Of a stretch of DNA of 64,000 nt, positions 12,422 through 22,378 are shown piece by piece (within the stretch, counting starts at the first letter, position 1; each line of letters opens with the position of its first letter). Source of the stretch: Phragmites australis. Lineage: Eukaryota; Streptophyta; Magnoliopsida; Poales; Poaceae. Under the pieces are notes generated by a model. That model was not told the origin of the DNA. It ran no database searches and saw nothing but the letters and a program-made list of their open reading frames with translations. Position numbers and translations under genes: made by a program. The DNA is taken from positions 26,393,501 to 26,457,500 of the forward strand of contig NC_084938.1 in the NCBI RefSeq assembly GCF_958298935.1. The letters run 5' to 3'.

Positions 12422-13270
12422 CAAGCGTTGTCTGACCGTCGATGGGTGCGTGACATCACGGGCCCCCTTACGGTGCCTGTCCTTGTTGAGTATCTTTGGG
12501 TTTGGGACGCTGTAGAACAAGTGCGGCTATCGGATGACCCTGACAAGTTTATTTGGCAGTGGGCAATAGACCAACAATACTCGGCCTCCTCAGCTTATAG
12601 GGCCTTCTTTTACGGGCAAACAAAACTTCCCGGAGCCAAACAACTATAGAAACAAGGGCTTCGATGAAGTGCAAGTTCTTCTTCTAGTTGGCGTTGTTTG
12701 GTCGATATTGGACAAATGACCGGCTGCAAAGGCATAACTTAAGGAACGGAGGACCCTGCTCCCTCTGTTCTCAGGCCTCGGAAACTATACATCATTTGTT
12801 ATTGGGTTGCGTCTTTAGCCGTGAAGTTTGGTTCCTCCTCCTGCGGCCGGCTGGACTTGAGCGATTCACGCCGCGTTCTGATGTTGAACTGATTGACTGA
12901 TGGCTTTCTGCTAGGAAGCAGCTCGCTAAGGATCTTCATCACGATTTTGACTCCCTGGTGGTGCTGGTCACTTGGTGCATTTGGAGAGAGCGAAACAACA
13001 AGTCTTTAATCGTGCCGCTTCCTTGCCTGAGATTCTCATCAGCACGATCCGGGATGAAGGACGATACTGGTACTTGTCCGGCAATAGACGTCTGCTGCTG
13101 CTTCTTCAACTCCGTAGCTCTATTGGGCTTCTTTGGTTTGGTCTTCGGTTCCGTAGCTTTGGGTTTTGTTTTTCGTTGTTGCTCCCAGCTCCCGAACGCC
13201 TGAGCGTGAAGGAGCAAACTTCTGTGCTTTTCCTCTTAATAAAATAACGTGTCCAGGCGCGTTCTCAAAA
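12422..13270 (+). mobile_element. 5'-truncated LINE (3' end of ORF2)
   Basis: The 849-bp insert encodes the C-terminal part of a plant LINE ORF2: RRWVRDITGPLTVPVLVEYL, a reverse-transcriptase zinc-binding region (CSLCSQASETIHHLLLGC with its Cys and His residues, about 12760-12815), then LVTWCIWRERNNKSL. A frameshift and stops are present near 12650 and 12900. It ends with a short A tract after CTTAATAAAA. It is bounded by a 19-bp target duplication with one difference: ATGATATATTTCTCACGAA at 12403-12421 and ATGATATATTTCTCATGAA at 13271-13289. It resembles the LINE at 30735-33655 (RWIRDITGSLS there), so both belong to related lineages. Confidence 0.92.
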
Positions 13271-13351
13271 ATGATATATTTCTCATGAAGTATACACTTT
13301 ATGACATTATAAATTAGAATTGCATAAACAAGACATGAGAAGTCCAAACCC

Positions 13352-14108
13352 TTATGTATCAATCACCTGTGCTCTTATCTCGTTAATAATTGCTGGCGAA
13401 ATCTGCAATAGCTGCAAGTATCCCTCAGTTAGCACTGCCTTCTTGAAGTTTTTCTCCACAACAAAGAAATCAAGGCACCTGTTCTTCAGCTCTGGGGAGT
13501 TCTGCATTTCAGCACAACATAATATTGTCGCAACAGTGTCCGTCGATACGTGCTCCCATAACTTCTGCGCGCACATGAGCTTCAATCTATCCAGGCGGTA
13601 CATGCCTGCCGCAGCAAGTAGGTTCTGCCACAACTCCATTGTCGACGAGCTTCTGAGCTCTTCTTCGTCTCCGGGCAATTCGTCGGTGTACATGAACCAT
13701 AACAGAATCCGAAAAGTTGCCGGCTGGATATCATGCAACGTTATGCATGGCATCTTGGCATCATCTGCCATCGAGCCGCGGAGCTGCGCTTTGAAGACCG
13801 GCGAGCGGGCAGCGAGCACGGCCCGGTGCGCGCGGAAACACACCGCCCTGCGTACGACGAGGACGGCGCGCCGTCTCTGCTAATCAGGAAGGCCTCGAAG
13901 ATGGCCTTGACGTTTCTGGATTGGCAGACGAGCTGCAGGAACAGAGAGAGGTAGCCCTGGTTAGCCTTCTCACGCGGGTAGCAAAGTTTCCTCCAGACGT
14001 GCCCCCCGGCCGGCGGTGAAGTCGTCGGAGAGGACGACGTCGTCGACGGCGAGGCTCTTGGTTTTGGGGCAGTCAAGTTTAAGCTCGATGAAACCGGACT
14101 CCAACATG
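13352..14108 (-). pseudogene. MATH-BTB domain protein, internally deleted copy 2
   Basis: From ATG 14108 the minus strand reads a MATH start (LESGFIELKLDCPKTKSLAV). It then shifts by one base near the G-run at about 14005 into AGGHVWRKLCYPRE, LQLVCQSRNVKAIFEAFLI and RDGAPSSSYAGR. The next recognisable BTB text is FRAHRAVLAARSPVFKAQL in another frame. Roughly 80 residues expected between these blocks are absent, including the start of the BTB fold. From 13843 to 13352 the BTB part is open for 163 residues (FMYTDELPGDEEE, YRLDRLKLMCAQKLWEHVS, NSPELKNRCLDFFV) and ends in a normal stop. The full-length protein cannot be made; a short BTB-only product cannot be excluded. Confidence 0.85.
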
Positions 14109-14698
14109 ATGACTAGTTGGTAAGTTGGCATACAGCATGAGGTAGTTTTTTTCCAACAGGTAGATGTATAATTGAAGTCTCTATATACACGAGCCCTACG
14201 TACGGTTGGAGTTCAAACCGTATACAGCGCGGAGTCTTACGAGACAAAAGAAAGAACGAAGGAGAAGTGTGTTAATCTCCTGATTAAGAAATTAAGGAAA
14301 CGATGTTAGTACTCGATACGCTAGGTTGTCGGTGCCAACAAGAGCCAAAAAAAGCATGTTATTCAGCTCGGCAGATTGGCTCATTCTACAGCATTTTTAA
14401 GTGCGTGCTGTTGCAGTGCTCGAGTTCTCTTCAAGTTGAGTGCACAACGTTGCCAGGGATTTGATTTGCACGTCAAGAGTAATAGTACCACTGTACCGGA
14501 TCATGGTTTCAGTAAAAGAGAGAGAAGCATCCAAATATCAAAATAGCACGGCATGATTTCATAATTACCACTAAAGTGTAAACCTCATGCACCTTATACA
14601 TGATGGGATCGCAGAAGAAACATAAGAGGGCTCCTTCAGCCAGGCGATGATATTGGCCTCTATTCAAGTCCAAAGCACTTTATATATTGCAATATGCC
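14109..14698. other. Spacer between MATH-BTB copies 2 and 3
   Basis: About 590 bp with no coding signal. It covers the former upstream region of copy 2 and downstream region of copy 3. Confidence 0.5.
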
Positions 14699-15112
14699 TC
14701 AAGTCCCGAGCCATGCTCTTATCTCGTCAATAATTGCTGGGAAGCTCTGCATCAGCCGCAAGTACCCCACGGTTAACACTGCTTTCTTGAAGTTTTTCTC
14801 CACAAAAAAAGAACTTGATGCAGCTGATCTTCAGCTCTGGGCAGTTATGCATTTGAGCGCAACCTAATATTGTGGCAACTGTGTCCGCCGATACACACTG
14901 CCATAACTTCTGGGCGCACATGAGCTTCAATCTGTCCAAGTGATACATGTCTGCCGCTGCAAGCAAATTCTGGAACAACCCGGTTATCAATGAGTTTTCG
15001 AGCTCTTCATCTTCGGGCAGTGCGTCGGTGTACATGAACCGCAACAAAATTTTGAAATTCGCGGGCTGATATCATGCAATGTGATGCATCGCATTTTAGC
15101 ATCCGCCATGTT
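14699..15112 (-). pseudogene. MATH-BTB domain protein, 5'-truncated copy 3
   Basis: Only the second half of the BTB domain and the C-terminal helices remain. The recognisable text starts with MADAKMRCITLHDI (minus strand from about 15110), shifts frame near 15050 to LLRFMYTDALPEDEE, then gives YHLDRLKLMCAQKLWQCVS and [16 protein letters not shown] shift in the A-run at about 14805-14812 (plus strand) puts the last 35 residues ([22 protein letters not shown]) in another frame. It is close to copy 2 in the shared part. Homology stops abruptly at about 15112, where the plus strand continues TGTTGGGGAATC, so a deletion or insertion removed the MATH half. Confidence 0.82.
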
Positions 15113-16677
15113 GGGGAATCGGGTGGCTCTGATACTCACGAAGTTAAGGAGTTAGATCAACTCAAGCTCAACTTATACGGGTCAGATAGTCCTTTTTAAT
15201 TTTTAATTACTTAGTATACTATATTCTTTCGACGGTGGAGTCCCGCCTTCTCACTTCTAGATGGTAGAGTCTATTTCAGACGAAGCCCAGACTCTTACGA
15301 TCCTGGGCAAGAAAAAATGTATCGGTAATAAAAATTTATAAATAGTTAGCGATAAACATGATTATAGGATTTATTAGAATTCTATCGGCGACAGGAAAAA
15401 AATTTTAGACAAAATTTAAAAGAAGGGTTCAATTTCTCTAGAAAATCATATAGACTATATCCAAACCATTTGACATAAAAATAACAAATAAATGAATTAG
15501 GATTCGAGAGGTGGTCTGGCGGGCTACGTGCTGCGGTCTACGGGCCCATGTTTTGTTGTTCACGTGTTGGATCCGAGAATCAAAAGACTATAAATTCAAA
15601 AATTACCAAATTTTTTGGCTAATAAATAAATTTACCAGCCTCCACTAATAAACAGGATTATCGGGTTTATCAATTTTTTTTACTATAAATTTTTCACAGA
15701 TCCCGGATGACAGAGCAAACCTTCAAATAAAGGCCAGACTCTTATGATCCCGCACAGCGATGGAATTATCACGGAGTACTATTATCAGCGATGGAATGTC
15801 TGGGGACGGCACCAGTAGCTGCTCTCAATCTGCTTAACATCAGGATTTGCCAAATGTAACACTCAAAAAACAAAGGATTTGCCAAATATCCAGAACAACT
15901 GGCCAAAAAATGATAGGGAATTCGGCTGCGTACATCCCCGAATGTAGAAACTGGGATATAAGCTATTATATTTCATTATCTGAAAAAGAAAATAATAGAG
16001 AATAACAATAGCACGCATTGATGGGAAAACTGAGAAGCGACATATAATGTGGTAGGAGTCAGATAGGCTTTCATCTTCTACAAATCAGTTGCGCCAGCTA
16101 TCAGAAAACTCCTGCCCGTCAGTCTTTCGAGAATCGCGAACCGAGAATCGAGAATCGCCATGGCTGCCAACCAAATCCGCTCCAAAGACGCTTGGAAGCA
16201 TGGACATCATGCAGGAGCTTGTTGGTTGAGCAGCACCACTCATTCTTTTATTGGATCGGCGCCCTGAATCTTGAGTTCTTGATGGGTAGCACTTGGTCGC
16301 TATGCACTTTGTTCATTTCCACGTCTCACTTGCTGTGGTCACGTCGCCGGCCTTCATTAACTTAATCATGGTGGGATCTTATTCGGGCAGGTCCAGCTCG
16401 ACAATTGCAGTGTGTATTTGACTCTGCAGATACGATTGGCACGCAGGACTAGATAATCGGGATCAGCATCACGTCGAGTGCACGTAATCGTCTTCCGCGA
16501 CATCTAGATGTACTGATTTGGTCAACTAGAGCTGCCGCCTGGCTCCTCTCCTTCCGCATTTCCCTTTTGGAGAAAGGTGCTAGAACGGATGAGCTTGCCC
16601 GAACCAATTCGGATATTCACATACCATGTGTACGCACGTAACAAAGCTACACGTGGCCGAACGTATCAAGTATAAAA
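15113..16677. other. Non-coding stretch with LTR-like texture
   Basis: No gene. Two imperfect direct copies of a segment containing AGACTCTTACGATCCTGGGC (about 15287-15311) and AGACTCTTATGATCCCGCAC (about 15742-15768) suggest a decayed repetitive element. At 16159 an ATG in good context (GCCATGGCT) opens only 36 codons. Confidence 0.45.
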
Positions 16678-17046
16678 CATGTTTGGTAGAGTTTTTCTGA
16701 TATAATTTTTTTGAGAGTGATTATGTAAGAAAAGTGTTTTTATGATTGAAAGTGATTTTTAAGGTAAATTTTATAGAGTAAGTGATTCTGTAAGAGAAAT
16801 GAATTAAAAAAATTAGTTTTTTCAGCTTCTAACATCTAGATCATGTTTGTTACAGCTTTTGCTTCTACATAATTCGCTTTCTGAGAATCCTGTGAAATAC
16901 AGATTCTGCTTCTCCGGATTGTGCAGTTCATTCTTAGAATCCGGTTACTGATAATCTACTGCATATTTCTGTCGTTTAGTACAACTTCTACAAAATTATA
17001 TAAAATTCATAAGTAAAATCCACAGGCAGAAGCTGCGCCTAACATG
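16678..17046. mobile_element. Two adjacent MITE-like repeats
   Basis: The first unit starts CATGTTTGGTAGAG (16678) and ends near AGCTTCTAACAT (16835). The second starts CATGTTTGTTACAGC (16842) and ends GCGCCTAACATG (17046); its end, reverse-complemented, matches its start imperfectly (CATGTTAGGCGCAGC). The interior is AT-rich with repeated GATTCTG and AGAATC words. The same family occurs at 54687-54990, and a partial copy may lie at 52785-52870. No coding capacity and no certain target duplication. Confidence 0.55.
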
Positions 17047-19146
17047 ACTCGAGTTCATTTAAAAAGTCACTTCTATAAATTCACTATAAGAACTGAAAAT
17101 AGCAAATTATTATTTTACAGATCTCTCACAGGCCATACTCAAACACAGGGTGAAGTGTCAACACCGTCGTATTTGCTGCATGATTTTTGCATTTGCAGCA
17201 CACGTGGAGGCCGGAGCGCCATCCTCTGCGCGGCACGTCGGCTCCGGCCTCCGGGCTGAGATCACCATTCCCCTCCCTCTGCTCGTTTCGCATCAGATCG
17301 CCGACCTGAGGCACACGCCGCACGAGACGCGACAAGTCAAGCGCCGAGCCGTTACGAGGCGGGGAGCCGATTGGTCCGTGCCGCGACAGGTGGCGCTGCT
17401 AGTTGGGGCCGCTCCACCTACCCGCCCCCACGGTTCGTTGCCTCCTCCTGGCCCTGTCCCTGTCCCTGTCCCGCCGTCCCGCGCCGCCCGTTTCCCCTCG
17501 CCGGCGAGCGCGCGCAAGGCAGCGATTATTTTCAAGATAGCACTTCCTGATCGATCGATTGAAGCGAGGACATACTGTGCGCATAAATCATCGCCCAATA
17601 ATTACCAGAGCCCGGCCATCTGCGCAGCATCATCCTGATGCCAGGGCAACGTCACAGCCAGATCGGAGATCGAAAGTGCCCACAGGTCCAACGCTCCATG
17701 ACGATCTTCACAAGACTTTCTTTGTAGACAACCACAAGTGGAGACTTGGAGCAGCCTGAAGAGTCTAGTGCGCTGCGCAAGGATCTCGCTGCCCGGGATC
17801 ACGTCGCGAGCCGGCCGATGCGCGCTCCGGCGTTCATGATGGGACGCCACCATTGCAGCTGTAGCAGTGCTCTGCTCCCGTGTACGATGAAAGCGCCGAC
17901 TCTTTTCGACGAATTTTTTTTCCTTACTTGCTCGCGAGATAATCCTCCGATTAAAAAAGATCATCTAACGTAACTGCACATATAACTACGTTAAAGAAAC
18001 AGCGTCCAATCCGATCCGCAGCTCAGTTGTAAAGAGATGGAGAAGTCGTGGTTCCTTCCGCCTTAATGGTGGTCGGCACCTGCATAGTTTCCAACGAGGA
18101 TGATTTGACAGCAATCCGATTATAGATTATTGGGAGCCAGAAGAAGGTGATAGCCAATTGTCAAAATCCAGTTCGTTTAACTGGATTCGTGGGCAACCGA
18201 AAGCGAGGGGCAGGAAGGCCAAAAGGTGAAATCGCCGTCGTGGACCCCCTCGCGTGAAACTTCGCTAGACCCGGTCTAAAACCGCGGTGTGGACCTGGCG
18301 GCCTAGCTACCAATTTTCAGCTGCTGAAAAACGTAGGATAAAAGAGCACAGCACGGTCAGGTCTCCAAAAACTAAAAGTAGATGGTTTTATCTTTCAGGC
18401 CGTAGATAGGCAACGTGACATTGATGTCATTTGGTAGGATTCGGCTTGATATGACAATCGTAGTGTTGTGATATTTTATTATGTTTATGTTATGAATATA
18501 AGAAAAAACAAGGTAAGATAGATGATGATAAAAAGATAAGATCCCATAGCACGATTAAGATATGTATCATTAAGGGCGTGGATATATATTAATCATGTAT
18601 TTCATAAAACCTTAAAAATAGTCTATTTAGAGAAAACTTTAAAGTTTTTATTGTAAACACTACTTAACTGTAATTTATAGGCTTGGTGCTAGATTCGGGT
18701 TTAGAAGGTACTTCATACTTTTTATCATCTTCGTACAAAAGAAAAATAAGTTCTCCTGCTTTGGACGAGGTAGATTGGTTAAAAAGAAAGGATTTTATCC
18801 AAGATTAAACTAAATTATTCGGATTTAAATTCAAATCTCTCTTATTCAGATAGCCACAGATGATAGTATATGATGATAATTGATCCTAAAATATTAGGGA
18901 TATAGTGTTTGTAAATTAAATTCTACGCTATGATTTTATTATCCTATACAGATATCCTTATTTTACAATGCAAAAATCATGTGAAACTCTTGAACACAGT
19001 GGTACCTGATTGAGAAAGATATCTTTTATGCTCAAAAAGGTGCGCACAAATCCTGGGATGCGTAATTGTGTATACATCTACCTTTTGATCTAAACTGTTT
19101 CTCATTTGTGAAAATGAAAAGTTTTATTAGAGTATACATATGTATG
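17047..19146. other. Gene-free stretch with a GC-rich block
   Basis: A GC-rich block (about 17190-17520) includes a short CCTGTC repeat at about 17453-17472 and is open in several frames on both strands, which I attribute to composition. The rest (17760-19146) is AT-rich without features. The GC block could be an orphan promoter or 5'-UTR region, but no coding exon follows on either strand. Confidence 0.45.
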
Positions 19147-19151
19147 GTTTA

Positions 19152-21909
19152 TGCGAGGAGCAGATCAAACAGTATTCAAATTAATTATCAGGAGTATCAT
19201 TATTCATAATCCAACTTCGACGATTAACTTGAATAACATTCTGGTAGTCTCGACACGTGTTTTGTGCCCAAGCATCGGAATACATACCTCCAACATAGTA
19301 CATCGCAACATAGCTTAATAAAGAGTAAGTAATAAATATTTATATTTAAAAAATTAAGCATGCAACTGATTCCAATAATTCATAACAAAAATGAGCTAGG
19401 AGTAGACAAAACCCCTCAACTTCTAACTATCCAAAAATCTACGCAGCGCAAAGAATAAACTATACAACAAAAGAGAACGGAGCCACATGCCCTTAGACTC
19501 CACTCCAAAAGCTCGAGCTTCGTAGTAGGATGCACTACTCCTGCCCGCCACCCTGATCGGCAAGCACAAAGTAGCCGAACACCGCCCCCTCCTTAACAGT
19601 CGAAGTACCTGCATCAACTTAATGGCAGCACCCTAAGTACGAAGGTACGCAAGACTTACATAATATGGGTATATAATATCCCGACTCCAAGAATTATGCA
19701 TTGAGCTGTTAGCAAATATATAAACATACGATTAAGTTAATTAAAGTGGTAAGCAAACTAGACATATGTGTGAGCAACTAACTTAACCAACATATATGAA
19801 ATTATCCTGCAACTACCAACTGATCATATGAAACTATAACCACAATAGTATCAATGTATAACAAGTGTCATCTCGACCACCTCCCACGTATCCTAACCAC
19901 AAACCACATATCCGAACCATATAACCGAACCAACCACGAGAACTCCACGACTGGTTGCAAATGAAACAATAGCATAGTCATGACCAAGAGCGCAGCAATT
20001 CAAACTGTTTATACACTATGTAGGGAATACTCCTGAACCCACACGACTCAGGGACCATACAGCTTGTGCCACCCGCTAAAGTGCATACAAGAGATACCCG
20101 TGTCAACCTTTCCCAACCAGCCCCAACCGTGTGCAGCATGCATCGCTCGGCGCAGCGGTACTAGAATTACTCCTGAAGCAAACTAGTACCACTTACAAGC
20201 TCACCCGCTCACATCGTCGATGTTCAGGCCACACAAAGCCACAGCTGCGAAGGTATTCGGCTCGCCTTACCATTAGATCGGCATGTGGTGAGTAAGGTAA
20301 GTGTTAAAGTCAACTACCCCGACAATCGGTGCTTAACCGGCGCAAAGCGGTCTATGGTGTCCAGTTTCCTCTACCGACCTACCCAGGGGAACTCCACATC
20401 TGGGCAGGACAAACACCTCATAGCACCGCTCACACCTCGCCTCATACTCATCACTCGACCAACCAACACTAACAACCCAACACGGTAACCATTGTGAAAG
20501 TAATTTAACCTATAGCTCGCGAACGATGGGACGTTCCACCGCTCAACTTCTACCGAGGACCTATGCATTGCTAAGCATCTCGCATCACTTTTAAGTTAGA
20601 CCTCATCATGAATAAATTCAAGCTATAAGGATATAGATCAACAATAATTCAAGATAGAGACAATGTAATCAACATAGGTTCTACCCATAAAAACCCCAAC
20701 ATCGACTTCCTATACATGCAAACCTTTACATAAGCATAATTTATCAATATTTAGACTTTATTCAATTCAACTGACATGGTGTAATATGTTAGATACTTGC
20801 CTTGATGCACTGGCTTACAAAGGTGGGGTATCTCCGGATCGCCCTCGCTCGCCGAGATCGTCGGTTCAGCGTTCTCTAAAAAGAATAACGAGTGTAATGC
20901 CATAAGATACGCAAAACATGTTAAAAGTGCAAACATGCGAGTTAGAGTAAAATTGGGACTCAAACTAATTTGAAAAGTTGCTGAAAGTGCGGAACCTCTG
21001 GGGAATTATCTAGAACCTCCGGACATATGCGGGCTATCCGCAAAATTATGCGGAACATCCGGACATTGCGTAACTAGGCAAACTTCGGACTATCCGGAGA
21101 ATTCTCCGGATACTCCAGACATATGCGGACCCTCCGGACTTTTGTCCGGACACTCCGGACCTGAGTTGAAAATGTGTTTTCGACGATTCATCGATCGATT
21201 TAACTCCAAACTTGAATCTATGCTACATACTCCTACGCATATACCATATCAAGGGTTCTAGACTAACTTTGTAGTTTAACCCTAAGAAAATCTTGAATAC
21301 AATTCAAATTGCCATTTTCCCAGAAAGTATGGACCCTCCGCACTTTGATGCGGAACCTCCGCACTTTTGCGGACTATCCGCACTACCCAGAACTTTTCTG
21401 ATTTTTGGGAAAAAATTTGCCAAATCGAATTCCGATCTTTTCCAACTAAAGAGGAACATATTTAAGATGGTTTATGGAGTCTAGAATTCACTCATCAACC
21501 TAGCAACTCGATTTCTAACTCAAATCTCATCTAAATTCTCATTTTGGTCCAAAATCTCAAAAACTCATGAACTTTGCTAAAACTCGAAATCGATCGACCA
21601 AATCACGAATTCTTGCCATGTGGAGCCTAAGACTTACTCAAGATGCTTGTGGAGTTGGGTGAGCGTCGAGAAGTGGAGGAAATGGAGGGAAATCGAAGAA
21701 CTTCAGTGTTCCTTGTGCTTCAACCAAGAACACCAAAAAATATCAAATCCGGCTCGAATCTTTTGAGAAAACGAAAATGAATTGAATGGATGAGTAGCTT
21801 ATGAGCTCTAGAATGCAATGATGCCATATGTATAACTTTAATCTCTCTCTTGAGCTCAAATTTTGGAAGAAATAGAGAGGGAGTAAGAGCTCAAATTTCG
21901 GATGTGACA
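19152..21909 (-). mobile_element. Solo LTR 1 (probably Ty3/gypsy), just upstream of the 5-phosphatase gene
   Basis: The 2758-bp segment starts TGCGAGGAG and ends GATGTGACA on the plus strand, so on the minus strand it reads TGTCACATCCGAAATTT...CTCCTCGCA with TG...CA ends. It is flanked by a perfect 5-bp duplication, GTTTA at 19147-19151 and at 21910-21914. It has no internal coding region, which fits a solo LTR left by LTR-LTR recombination. It shares patchy similarity with the segment at 39010-42570 (for example 20320-20580 against 40130-40370, including CCTATGCATTGCTAAG in both). A cluster of TCCGGA-type palindromes lies at about 20990-21390. The family name and gypsy assignment are inference from the terminal sequence. 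Confidence 0.85.
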
Positions 21910-22130
21910 GTTTATCAGAACCGTTCATTTACGTTAAGATTTATGTTAAAATTATAGATGAAAAATCATTAAGTATATAAAAAATTAACAAATATAAATA
22001 TAAAATAGAATAAATGAACACCTAAGATCAACCATACATTTTCAAAAGATATGCAGTGACGCCTAAGATCAGCTCCTCAACCGTCGAACACCTCGTAAGC
22101 CGTGGTCCCGGTCCACAAGGCATCCACCCA

Positions 22131-22136
22131 TATAAA
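22131..22136 (+). promoter_or_regulatory. TATA box of the 5-phosphatase gene
   Basis: TATAAA in the context CCCATATAAACCC, about 250 bp before the ATG and followed by a C/T-rich leader (including a run of 15 C at 22256-22270). No ATG occurs between this box and 22379. The solo LTR ends about 220 bp upstream, so little host promoter separates the two. Confidence 0.62.
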
Positions 22137-22378
22137 CCCACGCCTCCAGTGACGCTCGCGCACTTCCCTCCACTCCACGGTTGCCGGGCCCGCCCCGTCC
22201 CGCCACCGCGCCCTCTTCCGCTCCCGCAACGGGTGGCCTCCGTTCCGACCCGGAACCCCCCCCCCCCCCCATTCTCCTCCCCCTCCCGCGCTCGCGCTCC
22301 TGCTTCCTTCGCCACCTCCGCCTCACTCCCCCAGCCGAATTCGAGCCCCTAATCTCCCCACCGGGCACGCGCGCGCGC

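Noticed and set aside
16159..16270. Possible start of a gene at ATG 16159 in good context
   Set aside because: Only 36 codons, no splice donor followed by a recognisable exon, no similarity.
17150..17638. 162-codon open frame
   Set aside because: Composition-driven; antisense frames are equally open, and there is no domain or splice context.
22181..22378. N-terminal extension of the 5-phosphatase from 22181
   Set aside because: The frame is open but begins with TTG; the first ATG after the TATA box is at 22379.
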